A stretch of DNA of 64,000 bases from Pseudomonas mendocina (GTDB lineage Bacteria > Pseudomonadota > Gammaproteobacteria > Pseudomonadales > Pseudomonadaceae): positions 1,240,001 through 1,304,000 of the forward strand of contig NZ_CP027657.1 in NCBI RefSeq assembly GCF_003008615.1, given 5' to 3'. This document shows, piece by piece, positions 39,364 through 48,013 of the stretch. Each line of letters starts with the position of its first letter. The first letter of the stretch is position 1. The position numbers and the translations under genes are program-made. The notes beneath the pieces are model-generated. The model was given only the letters and a program-made list of their open reading frames with translations, was not told where the DNA came from and did not search any database.

Positions 39364-39385
39364 GCCTCCCTGCGAGGGCCTGCGC

Positions 39386-40348
39386 ATGAGCCTGCTGGAT
39401 ATCCACAATCTGTCCGTGCGCTTCGGCGGCGCCGACGCCGTACCCGTAGTCGATGGCCTCGACCTCTCGGTGAAAAAGGGCGAGGTGCTGGCCATCGTCG
39501 GTGAGTCCGGCTCCGGCAAGTCGGTGACCATGATGGCGCTGATGGGGCTGATCGACGCTCCCGGCATCGTCCATGCCGATTGCCTGCAGTTCGACGGCAC
39601 CGACATGTTGCGCCTGAAAGGCAGGCAGCGCCGGCATATCGTCGGCAAGGATCTGGCCATGGTTTTCCAGGATCCGATGACCGCCCTCAATCCCAGTTAC
39701 ACCGTGGGTTTCCAGATCGAGGAAGTGCTGCGCCAGCACATGGGCCTGAAAGGCAAGGCCGCCCGCGCACGTGCCCTCGAGCTGCTGGAGCGGGTGGAGA
39801 TTCCCGGCGCGGCCAGCCGCCTCGATGCCTATCCACATCAACTCTCCGGTGGCATGAGCCAGCGCGTGGCGATCGCCATGGCGATCGCTGCCGAGCCCAA
39901 GCTGCTGATCGCCGACGAACCCACCACGGCGCTGGACGTGACCATCCAGGCACAGATCATGGAGCTGCTGCTGAACCTGCAGCGCGACCAGGGCATGGCC
40001 CTGGTGCTGATCACGCATGACCTGGCGGTGGTCGCCGAAACCGCCCAGCGCGTCTGCGTGATGTACGCCGGGCAGGCAGTGGAGCTGGGCCAGGTACCGA
40101 GCCTGTTCGATGCGCCCAGTCATCCCTATACCGAAGCCTTGCTCAAGGCACTTCCTGAACACGGCGCGGTGGCCAACCGCCTGGCCACCCTGCCCGGCAT
40201 CGTGCCTGGCCGCTATGACCGCCCGCAGGGCTGCCTGCTGTCACCACGCTGTCCTTACGTGCAGGAGCGCTGCCGCCAGCAACGACCGACGCTGGACGAA
40301 CATGCCCGTGGCGCCGCCCGCTGCTTCTTTCCCCTGGAGGTGGCCTGA
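39386..40348 (+). CDS. dppD: Dipeptide ABC transporter ATPase DppD
   Basis: This is one of two ATPases powering the importer. The 320-residue protein has Walker A GESGSGKS, signature LSGGMSQR, Walker [15 protein letters not shown] and the C-terminal oligopeptide-transporter domain with a CxxR/C-rich segment ([15 protein letters not shown]) that in homologues binds an iron-sulfur cluster. It shares its final base with the dppF ATG. Confidence 0.95.
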   Translation: MSLLDIHNLSVRFGGADAVPVVDGLDLSVKKGEVLAIVGESGSGKSVTMMALMGLIDAPGIVHADCLQFDGTDMLRLKGRQRRHIVGKDLAMVFQDPMTALNPSYTVGFQIEEVLRQHMGLKGKAARARALELLERVEIPGAASRLDAYPHQLSGGMSQRVAIAMAIAAEPKLLIADEPTTALDVTIQAQIMELLLNLQRDQGMALVLITHDLAVVAETAQRVCVMYAGQAVELGQVPSLFDAPSHPYTEALLKALPEHGAVANRLATLPGIVPGRYDRPQGCLLSPRCPYVQERCRQQRPTLDEHARGAARCFFPLEVA

Positions 40349-41319
40349 TGAGCAACGTACTCGAGGCCCATGAGCTGACCCGTCACTACAGCGTCTCGCG
40401 CGGCCTGTTCAAACCGGCAGCGACGGTGCAGGCGCTCAACGGTGTGTCCTTTAACCTGGAGGCCGGCAAGACCCTGGCCGTGGTCGGCGAGTCCGGCTGC
40501 GGCAAGTCGACCCTGGCCCGCGCCCTGACCCTGATCGAGCAGCCCAGCTCCGGCAGCCTGCAGATCGCCGGGCGTGAGGTGGCCGGCGCCAGCAAGGCCG
40601 AACGTCGGCAACTGCGCCGTGACGTACAAATGGTGTTCCAGAACCCCTATGCCTCACTCAACCCGCGGCAGAAGGTCGGCGACCAATTGGCCGAGCCGCT
40701 GCTGATCAACACCCGCCTGAGCGCGGCCGAACGCCGCGAGAAGGTGCAGGCGATGATGCAGCAGGTCGGCCTGCGTCCCGAGCATTACCACCGCTATCCG
40801 CACATGTTCTCTGGCGGCCAGCGCCAGCGCATCGCCCTGGCTCGCGCGATGATGCTGCAGCCCAAGGTGCTGGTGGCGGATGAACCGACCTCGGCGCTGG
40901 ACGTGTCGATCCAGGCGCAGGTGCTCAATCTGTTCATGGATCTGCAGGAGCAGTTCGGCACCGGCTACGTGTTCATCTCGCATAACCTCGCGGTGGTGCG
41001 CCATGTCGCCGACGACGTGCTGGTGATGTACCTCGGTCGCCCAGTGGAAATGGGCCCGGCCGAAGTGCTCTATGAGCGCCCGCTACATCCTTATACGCAG
41101 GTGTTGCTGTCAGCGACGCCGACCATCCACCCCAATCCGGACAAACCGCGATTACGTGTCAGCGGCGAGCTACCCAATCCGCTCGATCCACCGTCCGGCT
41201 GCGCCTTTCACAAACGTTGCCCGCATGCCGATCAACGCTGTCGGGAGGAGCGCCCCGAGCTGCGGCTGATCGATGCACGGCAGGTGGCCTGCCACCATGT
41301 GGAGCGCCTCGCTAGCTGA
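40348..41319 (+). CDS. dppF: Dipeptide ABC transporter ATPase DppF
   Basis: DppF is the second ATPase of the importer, 323 residues, with Walker A GESGCGKS, signature FSGGQRQR, Walker B VLVADEPTSALDVS and the C-terminal CAFHKRCPHADQRC cluster-type motif. It overlaps dppD by one base (TGATG) and ends the dpp block. The next gene converges with only 17 nt between stops. Confidence 0.95.
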   Translation: MSNVLEAHELTRHYSVSRGLFKPAATVQALNGVSFNLEAGKTLAVVGESGCGKSTLARALTLIEQPSSGSLQIAGREVAGASKAERRQLRRDVQMVFQNPYASLNPRQKVGDQLAEPLLINTRLSAAERREKVQAMMQQVGLRPEHYHRYPHMFSGGQRQRIALARAMMLQPKVLVADEPTSALDVSIQAQVLNLFMDLQEQFGTGYVFISHNLAVVRHVADDVLVMYLGRPVEMGPAEVLYERPLHPYTQVLLSATPTIHPNPDKPRLRVSGELPNPLDPPSGCAFHKRCPHADQRCREERPELRLIDARQVACHHVERLAS

Positions 41320-41336
41320 CGAATGCAGTAAATCTC

Positions 41337-42509
41337 TCAAGGTGCCGACGGCAACGTCAGTTCGATGCTTTCGGCAAGCGAGTCCTCCAGCCGCTGCAAC
41401 TCGACGCCGACCGCAGCGGCATCGTCGGCAAGGGTTTGCGCGATATGCAAGAACTCAGGCGTCGCCTCGACGAATGCCAGCACTACCATCGGGTCGAAGC
41501 GTGTACCACTGGCCGCGCTGATCTGTGCCACTGCCTGATCCAGGCTGAGCAGCGGTAGATAGGGGTGTGGGCAGGTCAGTGCCTCGAAGTGGCCGACCAG
41601 CGCCATCAACCGCGCCGACAACGGAATCTGCTCGCCATGCAGGCCTTGCGGGTAGCCCTTGCCATCCCAACGCTCGTGCTGGCCGTAGACGATGTCCTTG
41701 GCGTCGGAAAGAAAGTCGGTGATGCTGCCCAGCCGGCGCTCGGCCCGCTCCAGCGCATCGCGCCCAGCGATCACGCCCTCCTTGAGCAGGCGCAGGTCAG
41801 CCTCGTCCGGTTCACCGTGGTTGAGCAGCACGCGGTCAGGCAAGGTCAGTCGGTCGATCACATGCAGCATGGCTGACTTGCCCAGCTGGGCGATGCGCTC
41901 CTCGTCCAATTCGTCCGACAAGGCCGGCTGCTGACGCGCCAGCGCCGCAGCCAGGCAGGTCATGTAACGTTCGGTACGCACGAGACGACGGCTACAAGGG
42001 TTGTCGCGCATCACCGCCAGGCTGGCCATGGCCTCGATGATGACATCCTGCAGGCTCTGGATGACGCGGGTGCGCCGCTTGACCTCGAGTTCCAGGTACT
42101 CGCTCTTGTCGCGCAGGTAGTCGGTGGCGGCCTTGAGCTGCAGTTGCGCCTTGACCCGGGCAAGGACGATGGGCGGGCTGACCGGCTTGGTGATGTAATC
42201 GGCGGCGCCAAGATCGAAACCCAGTTGTTCGTCGGCGACCTCGCTCCTGGCCGTCACCAGGATCAGTGGAATATGCCGGGTACGCGCATCGATCTTGATC
42301 TGGCGGCAGAGCGCGTAGTCATCCTGCCAGCCAAGCAGGATCAGGTCGGGCTGCGGCTTGCTCCTTGCCGCCTGCAGCGCCTCGTCACTGCCAACCAGCT
42401 TGACCTGATAGCGGTCGACCAGCAAAGCCCCCAGGCGTTGGCGGGAGTCCACGGCGTCATCCACCACCAGAATCAGTTCCTGTTCCGACCTATCGAGCAT
42501 TCCCCGCAT
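41337..42509 (-). CDS. Degenerate receiver/HD-GYP domain protein
   Basis: The 390-residue two-domain protein is laid out like RpfG cyclic-di-GMP phosphodiesterases. The receiver domain (about 10-125) keeps the acidic pair Asp17-Asp18 and Lys109, but the phospho-acceptor position is Gly60 (PDLILLGWQDD). The HD-GYP domain (about 160-350) keeps HERWDGKGYP, but the HD pair reads His216-Val217 (LHVIDRL) and other metal-ligand positions are not conserved. It probably has a scaffold or binding role rather than catalysis. P. aeruginosa PA2572 is a known variant HD-GYP regulator. The start at 42509 follows GGGAG at 6 nt. Divergent from ada. Confidence 0.85.
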   Translation of the reverse strand: MRGMLDRSEQELILVVDDAVDSRQRLGALLVDRYQVKLVGSDEALQAARSKPQPDLILLGWQDDYALCRQIKIDARTRHIPLILVTARSEVADEQLGFDLGAADYITKPVSPPIVLARVKAQLQLKAATDYLRDKSEYLELEVKRRTRVIQSLQDVIIEAMASLAVMRDNPCSRRLVRTERYMTCLAAALARQQPALSDELDEERIAQLGKSAMLHVIDRLTLPDRVLLNHGEPDEADLRLLKEGVIAGRDALERAERRLGSITDFLSDAKDIVYGQHERWDGKGYPQGLHGEQIPLSARLMALVGHFEALTCPHPYLPLLSLDQAVAQISAASGTRFDPMVVLAFVEATPEFLHIAQTLADDAAAVGVELQRLEDSLAESIELTLPSAP

Positions 42510-42681
42510 GGCGATCTCCCTCGGCGGCTGCCTACCGATCATTAAAGGCGCTGAGCTGCATTTGTGCTCGCCTCGTCATACAACTGACCTTGCACGGGGT
42601 TTGAAAGTGCAATGCGGATTGGCATGGAGTCGAGGGCAACCGACAATCGTCAGCAAACTCCCGCCCAGAGGCACACAATCG

Positions 42682-43704
42682 ATGCTCGACCAAGAACGCT
42701 GCTGGCAGGCCGTGTGCGAACGCGATGCTGCGCAGGACGGGCGTTTCGTCTTCGCCGTGCGCAGCACCGGTATCTACTGTCGACCGAGCTGCCCGGCCCG
42801 ACGGCCTAGGCGTGACAACGTCAGCTTCCACCACGATGCCGCCAGTGCCGAAGCCGCTGGTTTTCGCCCGTGCAAACGCTGCTCGCCACAAGGACAGAGC
42901 CCGGCGCAGCAGCTTGATGCCTTGGTCGCGGCGGCTTGCGAACTGCTGCGCGGGGCGCAGCGCTTCACCCTGCCACAACTGGCCGCCCGAATCGGTTTGT
43001 CACCTTCCCACCTGGCACGTGCTTTCAAGGCCCGTACCGGAATGACGCCCAACGCCTGGGCCGCCGCCGAACGACGCCGGCGCCTGGACGATCACCTGCT
43101 GCTAGCCGACAGCGTGCTCGATGCAGCCCTGGCCGCCGGCTACTCCGGCACCCGCGCACTGTATGAAAAGCCCCAGGCGATGAGCCCCGCCCAACGCCGC
43201 CAGCGTGGTGCTGGCGAACATCTGCGCTATGCCATCGCCCCCTGCCCGCTCGGGCACATGTTGCTGGCGACCAGCGACAAGGGCATCTGCGCTCTGCTGT
43301 TCGGCGATGAGCCGGCAGCCCTGCGTGAGGAGTTGCAACAGCGTTTCGCCGCCGCCCAGCTGGAGGAGGATGAAGAAGGCCTACGAGCCTCGTTGGAACA
43401 GGTGCTGGCGCAACTGGAGGAACCGGAGCGGGCCGCCCATCTGCCACTGGATATTCGTGGTACCGCCTTCCAGCAGCGCGTGTGGCAAGCCTTGCAGAGC
43501 ATTCCCAGAGGCGAAACCCGCAGCTACGCGCAACTGGCTGGGCAACTGGACAGCCATCCCCGCGCGATTGCTCGCGCCTGCGCCAGCAACGCCATCGGCC
43601 TGCTGCTGCCGTGCCATCGGGTGGTCGCCAGCGATGGAAGCCTCAGCGGCTACCGCTGGGGGCTGGCTCGCAAGCGACAGCTGCTGGAACGGGAACAGTC
43701 ATAA
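42682..43704 (+). CDS. ada: Ada, bifunctional DNA alkylation repair protein and regulator
   Basis: Ada repairs methyl phosphotriesters and O6-methylguanine in DNA and, once methylated, activates the adaptive response. The 340-residue protein has the N-terminal zinc site Cys33, Cys37, Cys64, Cys67 (Cys33 or its neighbour accepts the phosphotriester methyl) and an AraC-type helix-turn-helix (about 85-175). The C-terminal methyltransferase domain has the acceptor Cys311 in PCHRV. The start at 42682 fits the family; the upstream open frame lies opposite the divergent gene. Confidence 0.93.
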   Translation: MLDQERCWQAVCERDAAQDGRFVFAVRSTGIYCRPSCPARRPRRDNVSFHHDAASAEAAGFRPCKRCSPQGQSPAQQLDALVAAACELLRGAQRFTLPQLAARIGLSPSHLARAFKARTGMTPNAWAAAERRRRLDDHLLLADSVLDAALAAGYSGTRALYEKPQAMSPAQRRQRGAGEHLRYAIAPCPLGHMLLATSDKGICALLFGDEPAALREELQQRFAAAQLEEDEEGLRASLEQVLAQLEEPERAAHLPLDIRGTAFQQRVWQALQSIPRGETRSYAQLAGQLDSHPRAIARACASNAIGLLLPCHRVVASDGSLSGYRWGLARKRQLLEREQS

Positions 43705-43720
43705 GCCATCGCGGTTGTCC

Positions 43721-43800
43721 GGTGCACACGGCGCACCTTACGGACACACGGGTAGGGTGCGCCGTGCGCACCAATCGCTCCGCCCTGCTCGCTGCCCTAC
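43721..43800. repeat. GTAGGGTG-family doublet between ada and the DJ-1 gene
   Basis: Arms GGTGCACACGGCGCACCTTA (43721-43740) and GTAGGGTGCGCCGTGCGCAC (43752-43771) fill the convergent gap, followed by CGCCCTGCTCGCTGCCCTAC. The TAG stop codon of the DJ-1 gene (43797-43799) lies in the terminal GTAGGG. Confidence 0.8.
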
Positions 43801-44348
43801 ACCAACATCGCCTTGGCCACTTCGTTGCGCGTGCTGCGACCCACCAGTTGCTCAACCAGCGTCAGCGCAAAAGCCAGAGCCGTGCCCGGCCCCTGGCTGG
43901 TGATGCAATTGCCGTCCACCACCACAGGCTCATCGACGAAGCTGCAACCACTGAGCCGATCACTGAAACTCGGGTAGCAGGTCATCCGTCGCTGCCGCAG
44001 CACGCCGTAGTGCTGCAGTGCAACAGCTGGCGCCGCGCAGATGGCAGCGAACAGCTCACCGGCCTTGGCCTGCTTGCGTACCCGCTCGGCCAGCGGTTCG
44101 AAATCAGCCAGGCGCTGCGCACCTGGCATACCGCCGGGCAATACGATGAGGTCGAAATCCTGCGCCAGGACATCGAGCAACATGGCATCGGCAGTCAGCC
44201 GGGTACCGCGGGCACAGGTGATCATCCGGCGATCCTCGGCACTGGCCAGCACCACCTCGATTTCCGCGCGGCGCAGCACGTCGATCAAGGTCACGCATTC
44301 AAGGTCTTCACTGCCGTCGGCCACGGCAATCAGGGCGCGTTTACTCAT
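43797..44348 (-). CDS. DJ-1/PfpI family protein (YajL-like)
   Basis: The 183-residue protein is of the DJ-1/ThiJ/PfpI fold, with the nucleophile-elbow Cys104 (ELFAAICAAPAVAL), an N-terminal catalytic-type Glu in DGSEDLE and the PGGMPGA loop. Members include the chaperone/deglycase-type YajL; activity remains debated in this family. It is divergent from the NCS2 permease gene. Its stop codon falls in the repeat at 43721-43800. Confidence 0.9.
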   Translation of the reverse strand: MSKRALIAVADGSEDLECVTLIDVLRRAEIEVVLASAEDRRMITCARGTRLTADAMLLDVLAQDFDLIVLPGGMPGAQRLADFEPLAERVRKQAKAGELFAAICAAPAVALQHYGVLRQRRMTCYPSFSDRLSGCSFVDEPVVVDGNCITSQGPGTALAFALTLVEQLVGRSTRNEVAKAMLV

Positions 44349-44397
44349 GTCTGAAATCCTCGCTGAAATGGACGAAAACTGACCACAAGGTCATAAA

Positions 44398-44426
44398 TTC
44401 ACCAGGCAAAATCTTGCTGCTATGAT
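44398..44426 (+). promoter_or_regulatory. Sigma-70 promoter for the NCS2 permease gene
   Basis: TTCACC (44398-44403), 17-nt spacer, TATGAT (44421-44426). The transcript would have a leader of roughly 95 nt containing GC-rich inverted repeats before the ATG at 44526. Confidence 0.55.
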
Positions 44427-44525
44427 GCGCCCCTTTCGCAGAATCCAGCACGTTATCTGCCGATTCGGGCAGATGTGCTTTGCTGAACATTGCCGGCGCC
44501 GCTTGCGCCTCTGGGGAGCCCCGCC

Positions 44526-45815
44526 ATGCTGGAAAGACTGTTCCAACTCCAAGCCCACAACACCAATGTGCGTACCGAGGTGCTGGCCGGGGTCACCACT
44601 TTCCTGACCATGGCCTACATCCTCTTCGTCAACCCGAGCATCCTCGGCGAAACCGGTATGGACAAGGGCGCGGTGTTCGTCGCCACCTGCCTGGCCGCAG
44701 CATTCGGCTCGGCGGTGATGGGCATGATCGCCAACTACCCGATCGCCCTGGCACCGGGCATGGGTCTGAACGCCTTCTTCACCTACACCGTGGTGCTGGG
44801 CATGGGCCACACCTGGCAGGTGGCACTGGGTGCCGTGTTCCTCTCTGCGTGCCTGTTCTTCCTGCTGTCGATCTTCAAGATCCGCGAGTGGATCATCAAC
44901 AGCATCCCGCTGGAGCTGCGCTCGGCCATCGCCGCCGGCATCGGCCTGTTCCTCGCGCTGATCGCCCTGCAGAACGCCGGTATCGTCGTCGCCAACCCGG
45001 CCACCATGGTCGGCATGGGTGACCTGGGCAGCCCGCAGGCGCTGCTGGCGATCCTCGGTTTCTTCCTGATCATCGGCATGGAGGCGCTGCGCATCACCGG
45101 CGCGGTGTTGATCAGCATCCTGGTGGTCACCGGCCTGAGCATCCTGCTCGGCGTCAGCGAGTTCGGTGGCGTGGTGTCGATGCCGCCATCGCTGGCGCCG
45201 ACCTTCATGCAACTGGATATCGCCGGCGCGCTGGACGTGGGCCTGATCAGCGTGATCTTCGCCTTTCTGTTCGTCGACCTGTTCGACAACTCCGGCACCC
45301 TTATCGCCGTGGCCAAGAAAGCCGGCCTGATGCGCAAGGACGGCCACCTGCCGAAAATGGGCCGCGCCCTGATCGCCGACAGTACCGCAGCATTGGGCGG
45401 CTCGCTGCTGGGCACCAGCACTACCACCAGCTACATCGAATCGGCGGCGGGCGTCAGCGCTGGCGGGCGCACCGGCCTGACCGCCATCGTGGTCGCCGTG
45501 CTGTTTCTCTTCGCCCTGTTCTTCGCGCCGCTGGCCGGCAGCGTGCCAGCCTTCGCCACCGCCCCGGCGCTACTGTTCGTCGCCGTACTGATGGCCTCGG
45601 GCATGGCCGAGATCGAGTGGGACGACATCACCGTCGCCGCCCCGGTGGTAGTCACCGCGCTGGCCATGCCGCTGACCTACTCCATCGCCACCGGCATCGC
45701 CTTCGGCTTCATCACCTGGGTCGCGGCCAAGACCCTGGCCGGACGTGCCCGTGAGCTGAACGGCATGCTGGTAGCGCTGGCCGTGTTCTGCGTGATCAAG
45801 CTGTCGCTGTTCTGA
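44526..45815 (+). CDS. NCS2-family purine permease (AzgA/GhxP-like)
   Basis: This inner-membrane proton-coupled nucleobase importer has 429 residues and about 12-14 membrane segments. It matches the AzgA-like branch (hypoxanthine/guanine/adenine; GhxP, AdeP and relatives) in TEVLAGVTTFLTMAYILFVNPSIL, APGMGLNAFFTYTVV, FLFVDLFDNSGTLIAVA and GTSTTTSYIESAAGVSAGGRTGL. The exact purine cannot be read from the sequence. The start at 44526 (MLERLFQLQAHNTN) fits the family better than the upstream ATG at 44490. Confidence 0.91.
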   Translation: MLERLFQLQAHNTNVRTEVLAGVTTFLTMAYILFVNPSILGETGMDKGAVFVATCLAAAFGSAVMGMIANYPIALAPGMGLNAFFTYTVVLGMGHTWQVALGAVFLSACLFFLLSIFKIREWIINSIPLELRSAIAAGIGLFLALIALQNAGIVVANPATMVGMGDLGSPQALLAILGFFLIIGMEALRITGAVLISILVVTGLSILLGVSEFGGVVSMPPSLAPTFMQLDIAGALDVGLISVIFAFLFVDLFDNSGTLIAVAKKAGLMRKDGHLPKMGRALIADSTAALGGSLLGTSTTTSYIESAAGVSAGGRTGLTAIVVAVLFLFALFFAPLAGSVPAFATAPALLFVAVLMASGMAEIEWDDITVAAPVVVTALAMPLTYSIATGIAFGFITWVAAKTLAGRARELNGMLVALAVFCVIKLSLF

Positions 45816-45835
45816 GAGCAGGCGTTCTTGTCATT

Positions 45836-45909
45836 GGTGGGCTGAAGCGGATCGCCGCCCGGCCCACCCTACGCGGCGCCCGATCATGTAGGGTGGGCTT
45901 CAGCCCACC
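45836..45909. repeat. GTAGGGTGGGC-type repeats downstream of the NCS2 gene
   Basis: GGTGGGCTGAAGC (45836-45848) with GGCCCACCCTAC (45861-45872) forms one unit, followed by the self-palindromic unit GTAGGGTGGGCTTCAGCCCA (45888-45907, then CC). A similar unit is found at 58110-58131. It lies between two co-directional genes. Confidence 0.75.
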
Positions 45910-46037
45910 TCTCCCCCTGACCATCCCCTTCCGCTCAAGCGTCCCCTAGCCACGCCCCACCAATGATCGACGACCACGGCACGCCGGCCACGGAATCGCT
46001 ACAATGGCGCCCCGTTTTCCTGCCCCATGAGTGACCG

Positions 46038-47126
46038 ATGAGCCGCCCCGCATTCGACCCCGCCAGCTACGACGCCCAACTCGCCGAGAAGAAGGCTCGC
46101 CTGGTCGAATTGCTGGCGCCCTTCTCGGCTCCGGAGCCAGAGGTTTTCGACTCGCCGCGTGAGCACTACCGCCTACGCGCCGAGTTTCGCCTGTGGCGTG
46201 AGGACGGCCAGCGTCACTACGCGATGTTCGCCCCTGGCGACAAGCACACGCCGATTCTGATCGACGACTTCCCCATCGCCAGCCTGCGTATCAACGACCT
46301 GATGCCGCGCCTGCGCGCCGCCTGGCAGGCCAGCGAGACGCTGTCGTTCAAGTTGTTCCAGGTCGAATTCCTCACCACCCTGACCGGCGATGCGCTGATC
46401 ACCCTGGCCTACCACCGGCCCCTGGACGCCGCCTGGCAAGCCGAGGCCGAGCGCCTGGCCGCCGAGCTGAACGTCAGCCTGGTCGGCCGCTCACGTGGCC
46501 AGCGCCTGGTAATCGGCCGTGATTATGTCGACGAGGAGTTGATCGTGGCCGGGCGTAGCTTTCGCTACCGCCAGCCGGAAGGCGCCTTTACCCAGCCCAA
46601 CGGCGCGGTGTGCCAGAAGATGCTCGGCTGGGCCTACGACGTACTGGGCCAGCGCAACGACGACCTGCTGGAGCTGTACTGCGGCAACGGCAACTTCACC
46701 CTGCCGCTGGCGACCCGTGTACACAAGGTGCTCGCCACCGAGATCAGCAAGACCTCGGTCAACGCCGCTCTGGCCAACCTGGCTGACAACGGCGTGAACA
46801 ACGTCGAACTGGTGCGTTTGTCCGCCGAAGAGCTGACCCAGGCGCTCAACGAGGTGCGCCCGTTCCGCCGCCTGGCCGGTATCGACCTGAAAAGCTACGA
46901 ATTCGGCAGCGTCTTCGTCGACCCGCCACGCGCCGGCATGGATCCGGACACCTGCGAGCTGACTCGACGCTTCGAACGCATCCTGTATATCTCCTGCAAC
47001 CCGGAAACCCTGGCCGCCAACATCGCCCAGCTCGATGACACCCACAAGGTCACGCGTTGCGCACTGTTCGACCAGTTCCCCTACACCCATCACATGGAAT
47101 CGGGTGTTTTGCTGGAAAGGCGCTAA
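46038..47126 (+). CDS. trmA: tRNA (uracil-54-C5)-methyltransferase
   Basis: TrmA makes 5-methyluridine at position 54 (T54) of tRNA using S-adenosylmethionine, and can also modify tmRNA. The 362-residue product has the SAM-binding motif [16 protein letters not shown], the [11 protein letters not shown] motif and the catalytic-Cys segment [12 protein letters not shown], ending with the family tail [18 protein letters not shown]. Unlike RlmD it has no N-terminal iron-sulfur TRAM domain. It is monocistronic; a TACAAT at 46000-46005 may be its -10 box. Confidence 0.95.
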   Translation: MSRPAFDPASYDAQLAEKKARLVELLAPFSAPEPEVFDSPREHYRLRAEFRLWREDGQRHYAMFAPGDKHTPILIDDFPIASLRINDLMPRLRAAWQASETLSFKLFQVEFLTTLTGDALITLAYHRPLDAAWQAEAERLAAELNVSLVGRSRGQRLVIGRDYVDEELIVAGRSFRYRQPEGAFTQPNGAVCQKMLGWAYDVLGQRNDDLLELYCGNGNFTLPLATRVHKVLATEISKTSVNAALANLADNGVNNVELVRLSAEELTQALNEVRPFRRLAGIDLKSYEFGSVFVDPPRAGMDPDTCELTRRFERILYISCNPETLAANIAQLDDTHKVTRCALFDQFPYTHHMESGVLLERR

Positions 47127-47139
47127 GCTGCCGCTCGCC

Positions 47140-47201
47140 GTGGCCCGGATGCAATCCGTGAACTGGATGACGCAGAATCCCCCGGATTGCATCCGGGCTA
47201 C
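47140..47201. repeat. REP-type doublet between trmA and the DUF4345 gene
   Basis: Arms GTGGCCCGGATGCAATCCGT (47140-47159) and CCGGATTGCATCCGGGCTAC (47182-47201) form an inverted pair in the convergent gap. It is the third copy of the GTAGCCCGG family in the window. Confidence 0.82.
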
Positions 47202-47222
47202 GATCTGCAGGGGTACGCGGCG

Positions 47223-47606
47223 CTAGCGTGCGAGCCCGCGTAACGCCCACCAGGCCAGCACGGCCGACATCACCTCAAGCAGCAGCGCATAAAGATTGAA
47301 GGTCTGCTGCGCCCCGCCATCCAGCCACAGTCCGGCGATACGTGCCAAGGCCAGCGCGGCATACAGCAACACCAGCAGCATCAGCGCCGGGCGCAGCAGA
47401 TCCAGGCGCGTCAAGGCCATCGCCAGATAAGCCGCCAGCCCCAGTTGCAGGCCGCCGTAGTAGGCTCGAACCTCGGTCACGGCGGCACTCCCCATCAGCA
47501 GGGCACCACTGAAACTGGCCATTTCCTCAGGGCGAATGAAATAGGCCAGCCCCAGCAGACTCAGCGCCGCGATCTGGATCAGCAGAACGATTCGGGCAAA
47601 CAGCAT
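47223..47606 (-). CDS. DUF4345-like small membrane protein
   Basis: The 127-residue protein has four hydrophobic segments and matches the DUF4345 pattern (LGLAYFIRPEEM near the N-terminus, YYGGLQLGLAAYLAMAL in helix 2-3). Function is unknown. It is monocistronic and convergent with trmA. Confidence 0.78.
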   Translation of the reverse strand: MLFARIVLLIQIAALSLLGLAYFIRPEEMASFSGALLMGSAAVTEVRAYYGGLQLGLAAYLAMALTRLDLLRPALMLLVLLYAALALARIAGLWLDGGAQQTFNLYALLLEVMSAVLAWWALRGLAR

Positions 47607-48013
47607 CGTATGACTCCTCGCGCAGTGAGTGGCGGCGTGGGCCCGGTTGTTTCATCGCCACAAACCCGCCCGTTCCAATCTAAGACCATGGTGTGGAGCG
47701 CTGCCAGCAGAGGCTGATGGCACTTTCACCAGAATGATCTACAACTATCCTTGCAACTGCGACACCCCACCGTACTCGACAAGGAGGTCGACATGCCCGC
47801 CATTCCTCTTGCGTCGTTCTCGTCGTACCGCTCGCCGGCACGGCAGCGCAGCCATGTCCGAGTGCCTTCCCGCCAATGCCATCCCAGGAGCCCCGCGCAA
47901 TACCGTGAATCGGCGCGACGGATGCCGCGCCACAGCCGATAGAACCATAACGGACACCCTGCCCCTACGCGAATACCTCGCCTGGCAGGCGTAGCCACAT
48001 AAGGAGATGATCC
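47607..48013. other. 407-nt gap upstream of the CXXCH-protein gene
   Basis: Apart from a possible small ORF (47793-47942) behind a perfect Shine-Dalgarno sequence, I see no gene, repeat or clear promoter. Several overlapping short open frames on both strands are probably chance products of high GC. Confidence 0.5.
47793..47942 (+). CDS. Possible 49-residue basic leader peptide (doubtful)
   Basis: An AAGGAGGT (47781-47788) lies 4 nt before ATG 47793, the strongest ribosome site I noticed in the window. The predicted peptide is very basic (MPAIPLASFSSYRSPARQRS at its start, many Arg, two His, one Cys) and has no recognised domain. It lies 71 nt upstream of the secreted CXXCH-protein gene, so it could be a leader peptide or a remnant. 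Coding is unproven. Confidence 0.3.
   Translation: MPAIPLASFSSYRSPARQRSHVRVPSRQCHPRSPAQYRESARRMPRHSR

Noticed and set aside
38012..40162. 716-codon open frame on the minus strand
   Set aside because: It spans the complement of dppB, dppC and dppD and two repeats, and has the composition of a shadow frame.
44404..44525. Possible purine-sensing riboswitch before the NCS2 permease
   Set aside because: The ~95-nt leader has GC-rich inverted repeats, but I could not place the conserved core of a known purine or xanthine riboswitch. An Rfam search would decide.
47607..48013. Sigma-54 promoter before the CXXCH-protein gene
   Set aside because: A TGGCAC occurs near 47718, but no TTGC(A/T) follows at the required spacing, so the -24/-12 pattern is not met.
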